Assembly: GCA_949126835.1 (NCBI GenBank)
Contig: OX421497.1
Location: 41,624,226 to 41,688,225, forward strand
Source of the DNA: Anisus vortex
Lineage: Eukaryota > Mollusca > Gastropoda > Planorbidae
Length of the DNA stretch: 64,000 bases
Direction of reading: 5' to 3'
The notes below the pieces were generated by a model that was given only the letters and a program-made list of their open reading frames with translations, had not been told where the DNA came from and made no database searches. Both the position numbers and the translations under genes were made by a program. Below, one piece after another: positions 11,191 through 20,359 of this stretch. How positions within the stretch are numbered: the first letter of the stretch is position 1; every line of letters starts with the position of its first letter.

Positions 11191-11540
11191 GTATAGTAAT
11201 TACACACATACCAAAACATTGTTGGAGAAGTATGTAGCTTAGGCCTATTTACAATGATTAATGTAATATGGTTGATTATAATGAGCCAATTTTTTGCCAT
11301 TTATAGGTCTAGATAGGCAATGTTGTATTAATCTTACTGATTTATTGCATTGCACGATATTCCATACGTATGTGGTTTAAGTTTCAGACGTTTTGGTCGG
11401 TAAAATAAAAAAAATTGCCTAAAATTAAAATGTGCCCCCAGTCTGAAACTTAAAATTTATGTTATAAAAGTACCAGTATGTTGTAGATTTTTAAAAGGAA
11501 ATAAGTGCAGGTGACATACATTTGAAGATGAAACACTTTA

Positions 11541-11626
11541 AAATTCTTCAATTTTTTTTATTTCAAACTCAAACACACAAAGATGTTGGCTGTTTGTAGG
11601 CCTGGTTTGAAAAATTAGAGCACCTT
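11541..11626. repeat. Degenerate end of TIR family 2
   Basis: AAACACACAAAGATG, then GGTTTGAAAAATTAGAGCACCT, parallels the right end of the 15698-17996 element (AAACACACAAAAATG, then GGTTTGAAAAATCGGTTTGGAGTACCT). The matching left end was not located. The rest of 11196-11756 holds nothing recognisable. Confidence 0.4.
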
Positions 11627-11756
11627 CAAAATATAAACTAAAATCAATAGGCCTAATGGATAGGCCTAATATTGTGCCAACAAAGAAAACATGAAATAAA
11701 ATAAACAAACGCTAGTCTAATACAAAATTAAAGAAACTGTGTTAACAATAAGAAAA

Positions 11757-11762
11757 TTTATT
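11757..11762 (-). terminator. Polyadenylation signal of the minus-strand gene
   Basis: TTTATT on + is AATAAA on the minus strand, about 97 bases past the stop codon at 11859-11861, a normal distance. Confidence 0.55.
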
Positions 11763-11858
11763 GAAACAAAACTATAAAGACTAAACTAAAAAGTCAAATA
11801 ACAAAAAAAAAAACCACAATGCAAGGATAGTAAAGTAATTCTCAAGTAGCAATGTGTT

Positions 11859-14495
11859 TTATCCTTCATTCCACCAAGTGTGTGTTTTGGGTATCCAAGA
11901 AGGCCTCACTAGATCTTCGTCTGTATAATCTTCCCTATACATTATCTCTGAAATGAAAGACTTCCAATTCTCACAAGCATAATCCAAATACATGAAAGGG
12001 AAGTCACCTTGCATGAAATCTTCAATTTCTTCATTTAGCTTTTGTCCTCTTGTATTTATTGGAAAATCTTTATAGTCGTCCAAAATAAACTGTAAAGCTG
12101 ATCTAAATTCTAACGGTGAAGGTTGATAGGTAGGATCAAATTCAAATCCAAATTTCAGAAGAAAGCCCCATATATATGTAATTTTTTTATCCAAACCTTT
12201 CCCAATCTTCAGTTTTTCTTCCTCGTTGAACACAACATTAGCTCTAGCACATTTGTAAATCTCTATTAAAATATCTCTACTGTTATCCTGTGAGAAATCT
12301 GTCAATTTTGAGAGTAACATACTCTTCACTTTGTCTGTATCACCAGCAGTGTTTCTGTAAAAATTAATAAAATGACGTTATATTATAATCAACGCATATA
12401 ATTACAATGAGTATATTTATATACATACACATGTATTCATGTAAGTGTAATGTATTGTACTTTACTACATGTAAAGTAAGTAAGTAAAGTACCAGTCGGA
12501 CCGAGTTGATCCATAGGTCCGATGAAGCAGCGTTCACCAGTTTCATACTAGGTGATTGTGTGGCCAGCACTATACACAGCCGCCTTTACTTTACCCCAAA
12601 CTAAGGTCAGGTACCCATCAGAGCTGGGTAGACTCAGGGACACCCTCCATAGCCGGGAAAAAATCACAGCCTGCACCAGGATTCGAACCCGGGACCTTTG
12701 ACTCGCCAGTCAAACGTGCTGCCGCTCGGCTACTGTGTCTCTTTATTATGATTTGGAAAAAGATGTTTGAATGTTAAAAATGATTTCTATGATTGTGTAT
12801 GCCTACTCATTTGTCATTATTATTCTGTCTGGTTCTAAAATATAATATTGTAAACAAGCATCTGAAACTTAGTAAAACATATAAACATATTGATTTTTAA
12901 CTGATTTTAAACTACAGGTAATTACTTTAGGCTTATTCAAATTATAATACCCAAGGTACTTTAAAAAAAAAAACTCATTATGTAGGCTAGATGTTTTTCT
13001 ATTTATATTTTTTCACTCTTTTATTTTTATTCAACTCTTTTACTCTGTCTTACATCCAGGCTAATGTCAGTTACCAATAAATCTTATTTAAAAGTTTATC
13101 TTAGGTCTCAGCTAGATTAATTATTTATGGATAACTTGTTATTATAACCCTGAACCTCTATAATACGCTTTGACATCAATCATAAAGGACTAATGACGAA
13201 AATAAAAATTTCAGATCTTTTTGTACGTAGATCCATATAGTTCAGTGATATGAATTTACATTAGTTGGGAGGAATGCCCAGTAAAAAAACATCATCCAGC
13301 TTTTTACACCTTTCTTATTCACGTTTTCTTTTATAGATTCTAATATTTTTGATATCGTCGGGTAAAAAACTAGAGCGCAGATTTTTTTTTTTCAAATATG
13401 ATTGCAAAATTAGGACATTTGCAAAAAAGAAAAAAAATGTAAAAAAAAAGAACAGGTACAAAATTTGCAAAATTTTCCGTTGCCCATATTATTTGTTTAA
13501 ATGCTTACCACTGTAATGTGGTCTCAAAATTGTAAAAATATGGCAAAATACCAACAGGTACGCAGGTATCATTAATATGTCACAAACTTACAGGGCCACA
13601 AAAACAAAAGCCAGGGAAACCCTTTGTTATGACAAAAAAAAATTCTTCTCGGAATTATAAAGTAAGCAGGCAGGCAATTGTCTCAAATTTAAATTGGTCG
13701 GAACTCTTGCACCCATGCAATACATATATTGGAAACTTCCTTTAAAGAATTTTTACTCTATCACATACCGATATTGTACTGAATTTTTTAATTTAAACAA
13801 GATAAAAGTATGGCCTATTACATAAATATTGTAAATGTTTTATAAATTTTAAATAGCTCTTTTTTTTGCATAAAAAAATTTGTTGTACAAGTACAAGTCT
13901 TAAACTTAACTGTTTTTCTTGTTCTTTGACAGCTGTTATATTTGAATCTAAACAAAAACAAAAAACAATTTATATACAAGTTGAAAGTAAAAGTAATAAT
14001 ACAATCTACATATAAGTTGAAAGTAAAAAGCTATTAAAATTCAAAATGATTTTGCAATACTTGAAAATAAAGTTCAGTTTGAAGTTTTATGTCTATTAAT
14101 ACTATTATCAACATGTGGCAGTGCCGCAGTTTTGACAGTATAAAACAATAAATAAATCATTCCCATTTTATCAAAAATAATGTAATAAAAATATTGATTT
14201 TACTTTGAATTGAAAAGATGCAGTTATTGTATCTTTGTCAATAGTGATACTAATTTTAGTCAATTTCGGCACTAAGATTTCTGTCCCTGTCGACCCTTTT
14301 TTGATTTAATCAAATAAATGAATGGATTAACATCTGAGTTTTTTTATACAGTACTTTATTTCATAAATGTAATTTATACTAAAGAAAATTTTCTGATGTA
14401 TCACATCAGTCAATTTAACTAAAAAGAGAAAAATTAGATTACAAACCATTTTGTCCTGTGGGTGTAATTGGTCCAGATCTACACAAAGTAGCCAT
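11859..14495 (-). CDS. Hypothetical protein, two-exon model, about 182 residues
   Basis: The long last exon is 12354-11859 (acceptor TTTTTACAG), coding 164 residues and ending TAA, with a polyadenylation signal 97 bases on. A fitting first exon is 14495-14443: ATG, then ATLCRSGPITPTGQNG, with donor GTAATC leaving two bases that pair in phase with the one-base lead of exon 2. The second exon encodes a mixed helical, acidic/aromatic protein (for example WGFLLKFGFEFDPTYQ and PSWIPKTHTWWNEG at the end) without Cys/His clusters, signal peptide or membrane segments. I do not recognise the family. The roughly 2.1-kb intron contains a SINE and a copy of TIR family 1. Extra exons are possible. The last exon is much better supported than the first. 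Confidence 0.45.
12482..12747 (-). mobile_element. tRNA-derived SINE
   Basis: On the minus strand a tRNA-like head has box A TAGCCGAGCGG (12722-12732) and box B GGTTCGAATCC (12679-12689), spaced as in a tRNA. A body follows with the pieces GGGTACCTGACC, GGGGTAAAGTAAAGGCGGCTG and CTGGTGAACGCTGCTTC. A second copy lies on + at 24453-24720. It ends at an AAGT/TTAC simple repeat (about 12474-12487). The head would be an internal Pol III promoter; this is not a functional tRNA gene because there is no complete cloverleaf. Confidence 0.8.
12948..13570. mobile_element. Second copy of TIR family 1, diverged and shorter
   Basis: The left end AATACCCAAGGTACTTT and right end ACAGGTACGCAGGTAT are decayed versions of the 9583-11190 termini. 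The left 430 bp align with 9866-10290 (shared TAGTTCAGTGATATGAATT; TATCGTCGGGTAAAAA against TATTGTCGGGAAAAAT), and the last 130 bp align with 11060-11190. The middle about 800 bp of copy 1 are missing. Confidence 0.6.
13571..13715. repeat. Segment related to the middle of TIR family 1 copy 1
   Basis: AAGCCAGGGAAACCCT and AATTGTCTCAAATTTAAATTGG resemble 10795-10811 and 11010-11040 of the larger copy, yet lie outside the right terminus of the short copy. This points to a nested or rearranged further copy. From 13716 to 14440 I see only AT-rich DNA. Confidence 0.4.
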
Positions 14496-14600
14496 TTTAA
14501 ACTTGGATCATGCTGTTACAAACAAACAACAAAAGTGAATAAATCAAATGTAAGCCTAAACATAAATATATTCACATTACAAGTGTAACACTGTTAGGAT

Positions 14601-14700
14601 TAGGGATGCTAATATACTAATATTGTTTGTTTTTAAAACCGATTTTCGGCTCTGGAAATCAGGTGTTTGATTTTTAGCGACATTATCGACCGAGTGATAA
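14601..14700. repeat. hAT/Ac-like terminus (TAGGGATG...AACCG)
   Basis: TAGGGATGCTAA followed by AAAACCGATTTTCGG resembles the ends at 30889 and 33582. No partner end was identified. Confidence 0.3.
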
Positions 14701-14935
14701 AAATCTGCGCCTTCGCAGTTTAGCAAGACATGTTAATTGGAATCACACACACAAAGAAGTGCAGCAGAAAGCCGATAAACGAGACGTTCTTAGAAAAATT
14801 TAAATAAGCTTTACAATTGTATAAATGAGCCCTGAAATTTTATTACATGTTGAAATCTTTATAAAAAATACTCTTCATTTTCATTGAGAGGATTCAAATA
14901 CTAAATTATCATGAATTAAAACAATTATATAGCTC

Positions 14936-15645
14936 AGTCGATGCCGCAAAGTGAAGACCAAGTTCCTAAAGGTCAACGCAGAAAACACATCGCCTATCAC
15001 TCTGAATGGTGAAGCGCTAGAAGAAATAGAAGAATTCACCTATCTAGGCAGCATCTTCAATAAGAAGGGTTGGAACCGACGCTGATGTGAGAGCAAGAGT
15101 TGGTAAGGCCAGAACAGCCTTCCTCCAACTTAAGAACATCTGGAGCTCAAGAGAAATATCCCTGAAAACAAAGATCAAGATCTTCAACTCAACATGAAGT
15201 CTGTCTTACTCTATGGTGCTGAAACATGGAGGACCACAGCTACTGACACCAAGAAGATCCAGACTTTTATAAACTCATATCTCTGGAGGATTTTGTATAT
15301 ATGCTGACCGGACATAATCAGTAACGATGAGCTCTGGAGTCGCACGGGTCAACAGGCATGCGATCTGGCGATCATGCAAAAAGATGGAGATGGTTGGGGC
15401 CAGTGCTGTGGAGTTGGTAGATAAATCTTCTGACTCCTCAGTTTTGTGTACTTCAGACTCCTCGATTCCTCTATATTAATTTGCAAATGTATTTTGTACA
15501 TTCCTTGAAGGAAAGATGCAGACGTCAAGGGAAAAGGTCACTCTTGGGGACAGTTGGAAAGACTAGCTCAGGACCGGGATGGCTGGAGAAACCTTGTTGG
15601 TGGCCTATGCCCAGAGAGGGGTAGTAGGCGTAAGTAAGTAAGCAG
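14936..15645 (+). mobile_element. SR2-like RTE LINE, degraded 3' fragment
   Basis: Pieces of the RT C-terminus in several frames are homologous to 5095-5780: [55 protein letters not shown], and at the end [16 protein letters not shown] and LVGGLCPERG. It has frameshifts, ends in the simple repeat TAAGTAAGTAAG, and is interrupted by foreign DNA at 15401-15515. The segment matching the GKRKRGRP region is missing at that interruption. It is unable to encode protein. Confidence 0.8.
15401..15515 (+). mobile_element. hAT element left-end fragment inside the LINE fragment
   Basis: CAGTGCTGTGGAGTTGGTAG, then TTTTGTACATTCCTTGAAGG, matches the first 130 bp of the 30504-31769 element. It starts exactly at the transposon terminus, but the right end is absent and the host LINE resumes after a gap. 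Confidence 0.7.
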
Positions 15646-15697
15646 ATGCTGCATGTTGTACATATAAAATGAATAAAAATGTAGATAAGTCTATTAC

Positions 15698-17996
15698 TAG
15701 GTACTCCAAACCGCTGAAAAGCCATGATTTTTAGCATTTTTCACAATTTTCTATTAAACATTTTTCTTACAAATCTAACATGTATACTAATAAAAATGGT
15801 ACCATTAAAAAGATCAATTCAAGCACTATAACAATATGAGGATAGTTTTTCAATTGGTGTTACTTTAATAAAAGTTTTTGTGGTTGGAAAAACATCACCG
15901 CAGCGAGTTTTAGCGGCATTTAAATGGATCGTTTTTACCCCCTTCTCCCTCTATTGCGTGGCGTAATCTCGCTATTTATAGAATGACCCCAGAAATCTGT
16001 CCATTGCATGCAGAAGTGAATGACCTTTCAACTCGTGTTTTCTAAATTTTAATAGCTACTCTTTAAATATGTAAAAAAGTTAATTATTGGAGAAATATTG
16101 AGATTTCTATGGGATTTAAGGTGGTCCATTTTTCTACAAAAATACGAAAACAATGCTTAAATATGAAGAATGGCAATGCAGCGCGAGCGCCTAATGAGAA
16201 CCCATATATTTTCATTTTCCAATCTTTCGCTGAACGGCTTATAGCAAGGGAAAATGGCCGACTTAGTCCTATGCCGGCGATGCAGTTTTTAAGCTTAATC
16301 GGATCTTGTACGCTTATCAGGTATGTAAAAACTTAATAATATTGTGAATTATTAGTTTATAGATAAGTTTAGATGCTTTATACGTACACATGTTTGAAAT
16401 TAGAATACTTTTTTAGTGCACTTCGATATTGCCAATTTACGGCAGCCATTAGCATTACGAAGTCAAGACTGAATCTCTACCCCTCCCGTCTTTAGACATA
16501 AATCTATTTTTCCCTGTTAATTTAATCCCATAATATGATAGTTTTTACTTTAAATAATACTTTTAGTTATTTTTTTTTCTCATATTTGATTTAAAAAGTA
16601 TGTTACTACATGCAATAAAAGCTTTAAAAAGAGTCACGTGACCGAGGTTTGGGTTGATAATGTAAACAAAACTGAAAATCAGAGTGGTTCTGCCCTAAGT
16701 CTAATCAATGATGGTAGTTTGTTATGATTTTACTGTTTTTAAAAGCTATATATTAAAAACATGTGTAGTACATGTTTAAATATAAAAGAAATTTGACATG
16801 GTTAAGTTAATTTGAAATAGGCCTAGTATTTAATGTTCCACTAGCAGCACTAGGCCTAGCAATATTATAATAACAATGAAGAAAACTATGACTCCTACCC
16901 CTATGTCTATGTTAATGTTACTTGTCACTATGTATATGTTATTGTTAGTAACTAGTAGTAAATTATGTCTATTCTCTATTGAAAATCAACAGATGGTGAC
17001 TGGTGAACAGTTAGCTGCCATAAAAAACATTCCTGGAAAGTGGAAAAGGAATTCTGGTTTTCCCTTAGTAAAGACCTAAAGAAGGCTTCAAAGTCCAGCC
17101 GTAGTTGAAAAAGTTCCAAGGAAATTAAATGACCATACAGATTTGGACGTAACAATTTTTCTGAGCCAAACTTGTTGTAGAATGCTAATTATCTCTGATG
17201 GTGTGTTTTCTGTGTTGCATCCTCTTAAAGATTTTAGAATTAGTCAATCCGAAAAAAAAAATTATTACCGAACTTCATTTTATGTGTCTACTCTAAAAAA
17301 TCTTTATAATATTCTGTGCTATGTTTTAATATTAGGTTTAACTTATTTTATATAAAGTATACAATTATCTTCATTTTAAAAAAAACTTGGAACATGTAGG
17401 ATGTTATTTATTATTTTTTGTAAATTAAAAAAAAGTACAAATTGTTAAAAAAATCATTTGCCTCTTCACTACTGGGCTATTTCTAAAATATGTATTGATC
17501 TATAGAGCTTATTATTTTGAATTTTTGTATAGATCTTTGATTCTCTTTTAAATTGATATATAAATTTAGTTCATGGGTAAATTAGATAATTTTTTGTGAA
17601 TTTTCAAAAGTAAGCAATTTCTATGTCTTTTTAGCTCCTTCGGTAAAACATGACAAATTGTTGAAACACCATTTTTACGACAATAAATATCAAAATTTTG
17701 ATTTGTTACACTCCTGAAAAAAATTTTGTTTGTTTTCTATATAGTATTTTGTGTATTATATTTAAAAGGAAATGACTGCATGTAATGTACTTTTAAAAAT
17801 AATGACCTCTAAATATGGGTCTTTAGCTTGCCGTAAAAAGTAATAGCTTAACAAAAATTAAAAATATCATAACTTTCTTAATAATTGACATACAGTCATA
17901 AATTTAATGTCCACATGCTTAGAATTCTTAGTTCTTTCATCTAAAACACACAAAAATGCTGTTTTCTTGGTTTGAAAAATCGGTTTGGAGTACCTA
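15698..17996. mobile_element. TIR DNA transposon, family 2, with 7-bp target duplication
   Basis: A perfect 16-bp terminal inverted repeat, TAGGTACTCCAAACCG (15698-15713) and its inverse (17981-17996), is bordered by identical CTATTAC (15691-15697 and 17997-18003). Imperfect inverse similarity continues about 30 bp inward. At 2.3 kb it has no transposase that I recognise. The longest open stretches, 16109-16336 and 16876-17079, are short; the latter starts with a hydrophobic methionine-rich run and is probably chance. A 7-bp duplication is unusual; P-like or Dada-like groups produce 6-8 bp (from memory). Confidence 0.75.
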
Positions 17997-18003
17997 CTAT
18001 TAC

Positions 18004-18448
18004 TATTTACTATATCAACTAGGCCTATATGATATATCATATAGGCATAGTAAAGGCCTTTTGTTTATAAAAATTGATAAAATAAAAAAAAAAAATTATG
18101 AATTTTAGAGTGATGAAATCTCAGTGACAAAGAGGAAGATTATTAGGGTTATAATTGAGTTACCTCCCTTGCAATGTTTTTTTGGCTAAACTTTGGTGTA
18201 ACTGGTTCTTTTTTTTGGGGACTTTAAAGATCTTTTTATCCTGAATACGAATCCGTTGGTTTTATTTGTGAGGTTCCTTTTCTGTGATTTTTTATTTAAT
18301 GTTGAATATTTGTTAATTTTGCATGTTTTATGAAATAATTTTACTTCCCTTGAGCACTTTGTGTTTTATTGTGTTACGTCCCTTTGGTTTGTTTATTTTT
18401 ATAACTACATGTACTGCACGCTTCTCGGACCAGATTTTTTTAGCCATT
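18004..18448. other. AT-rich stretch, nothing recognised
   Basis: Low-complexity A and T tracts; no coding or repeat signal that I can support. Confidence 0.4.
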
Positions 18449-18592
18449 ATCGGTTAGTTTCTAAGCTTTCTAAGTATTTGTTAATCATTATTATCGGTTA
18501 GTTTCTAAGCTTTCTAAGTATTTGTTAATGTTTACTATCGGTTAGTTTCTAAGCTTTCTAAGTATTTGTTAATGATTACTATCGGTTAGGTT
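18449..18592. repeat. 44-bp tandem repeat, three copies plus a partial
   Basis: ATCGGTTAGTTTCTAAGC starts at 18449, 18493 and 18537, and ATCGGTTAG again at 18581: an exact 44-bp period. Copies are nearly identical, so the expansion is recent. Confidence 0.95.
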
Positions 18593-18823
18593 ACAACATA
18601 GGGATAGCTATACATAGCCAACCTGGCCATATATTGGGACAGGAAGTAGTAATCTAGAAAAGCACATGGCACGCATGCGCAACAAGAGACAGGTGGTCTC
18701 ACAACTAGGAAAAAAAACAATAGGATTTTGTGTCTTTTTGTGTTATTTCATATGAAATACGGTAAGAAAAATTATTTTTTTTTATACATTTCGAGCTATT
18801 TCGCCCCTTTTCCCATTTTGGTT

Positions 18824-19076
18824 TCGGTTCTAAGAAATTCCTACTGAAAATTTGAGTAGCGGAGCTATTGATAATTGTGTCTTAGGAAGCCGCCAGACAT
18901 CGTGTTTCATGGCTGTGTGACGTCACAAGCCTTTGGTAAACACAATGGAAATGAATTTTTTTTTCGATGAAAACATTTTTTTTTTTCATTTTCAATAGTC
19001 TGCCGCTCTTCCTAGGACTAAGACACTTATCAATAGATCCACGCGAAAAAATTTTCAGTTGGAATTTTTTAGAACC
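18824..19076. repeat. Imperfect inverted repeat, arms about 75 bp, loop about 100 bp
   Basis: The left arm 18824-18898 (GGTTCTAAGAAATTCC ... AGCCGCCAGAC) and right arm 18998-19076 (GTCTGCCGCTCTTCC ... GGAATTTTTTAGAACC) are inverse copies with scattered mismatches. The loop carries a CRE-like TGACGTCA. It may be a MITE or a promoter-associated palindrome of the gene to the right. Confidence 0.7.
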
Positions 19077-19139
19077 CTACTTTTCTAGAACCAACTACAC
19101 TAAAATATTACCGTTTTTTTTTTCAGACTATGTAGGTAG

Positions 19140-19370
19140 GCACTTCAACAAACGTGAATTTCCGATTTTTAAAAACCCGTCATGGCGGAATTTTTTCTTT
19201 CTCAAGGCTTTTGCGGTGTTGTACCGGAAACGATGATGGTGACATCATGGTTTAACCGTCATTTATTTTTAGGCACATGTTTTGTTCAGACCGGGGACGG
19301 CGAATTTATCGATTTATTTTGTTTTTTTGTGCCATACGTGTGAGAAACACACAAAACAAGCAAATTAAAG
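19140..19370 (+). promoter_or_regulatory. Presumed promoter and 5'UTR exon of the 908-residue gene
   Basis: A relatively CpG-rich stretch in AT-rich DNA ends at AAATTAAAG followed by GTAATT, a good donor (19371). The coding exon opens 989 bases on, just after an acceptor TTTTCAACAG at 20358, so a 5'UTR intron fits. The start site is not identified. Confidence 0.35.
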
Positions 19371-20358
19371 GTAATTTGTGCTTATTTACTTCTAATATTT
19401 AAAATTGTAGCAGAAAATTCATTTTTTGTGCAGATATTTTCCACCTAAGCCTAAAAACAAAAATACCTTTGAATATTTGCTACGGCAAAGCCCATCAACG
19501 TTAGCGACGGTCCAAAATAGTCACTAAAATCGAAAGTAGACATTTTAACTTTGTTTTTATATCGGAAGTTGGATTTAATAAAAAAATAAAGCTATAATTT
19601 CGCCTTTTAATTTTAATGGTTAATAATAATTAGTATGCCAAAACATTGTCATGATTATATTATATATAGGCTAGTATTTGAAGCCTATTTAACTATTGAC
19701 AGTATTGATATTCCTTTAACTTTAATCATAGGTCACTACTTGGCCCTATGCCCCTATCCCTATCTAAGACTATCTCTAAGTTATACTGAATACTGGTAGT
19801 ACTAGCAACTAGCAATACAGACTGATACTCGATACTAATCTAATTAATATATAAAATCTATTCAATAAATGAATAATAATAAAATAAATATATATTATTT
19901 TGCCTACCCTTGGACCATTCCCCTTGGGCCGCCTTGGCACTTAGACTTAGACTTAGCCTGGCCTTAGGCCTAAGTAAATAAAAATAAATAATAGTTGAAT
20001 AGTAGGCCTAGTATTTAGGACTTAGTAAATAATAGCTTTTAAGCCTATTAACATTATAGTTATATAGGGGGGGGGGCTACTTATTGAATTATGACTTATA
20101 CTTATAGATTAAAAGCAAGCTCTTAGGTCTTAGTATAAACTTAACACATCACCACAGACCCCCTTGTCATACTAGTAAGTCAGAATTCAGAATAGTGATA
20201 GTTCCTAGTTATGCCTATTTATTATATAGGCATACAATACTAAAACAAAATTTGTTATTAATTAGTAAGCCTACAATAAAACAAATATATAACTTAAATA
20301 TTGTCTGAGTATTTAATGTGAAATTAATTAGTTTTGGGCTTTGGGTTATTTTCAACAG
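19371..20358 (+). other. Probable 5'UTR intron
   Basis: AT-rich, with clusters of AGGCCTA near 19940-20045 and a G8 run near 20068. No coding signal. Confidence 0.4.
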
Positions 20359-20359
20359 A

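Noticed and set aside
12660..12740. tRNA gene
   Set aside because: A and B boxes are present, but the arms do not form a full cloverleaf and the sequence continues into a SINE body repeated at 24453.
16876..17079. Secreted or membrane peptide (Met/Leu-rich start)
   Set aside because: A short frame in a transposon interior with no splice partners or conservation evidence; the hydrophobic start is compatible with chance.
18967..19236. 89-codon frame with FFF runs
   Set aside because: It overlaps the right arm of the inverted repeat and T tracts; composition-driven, no motif.
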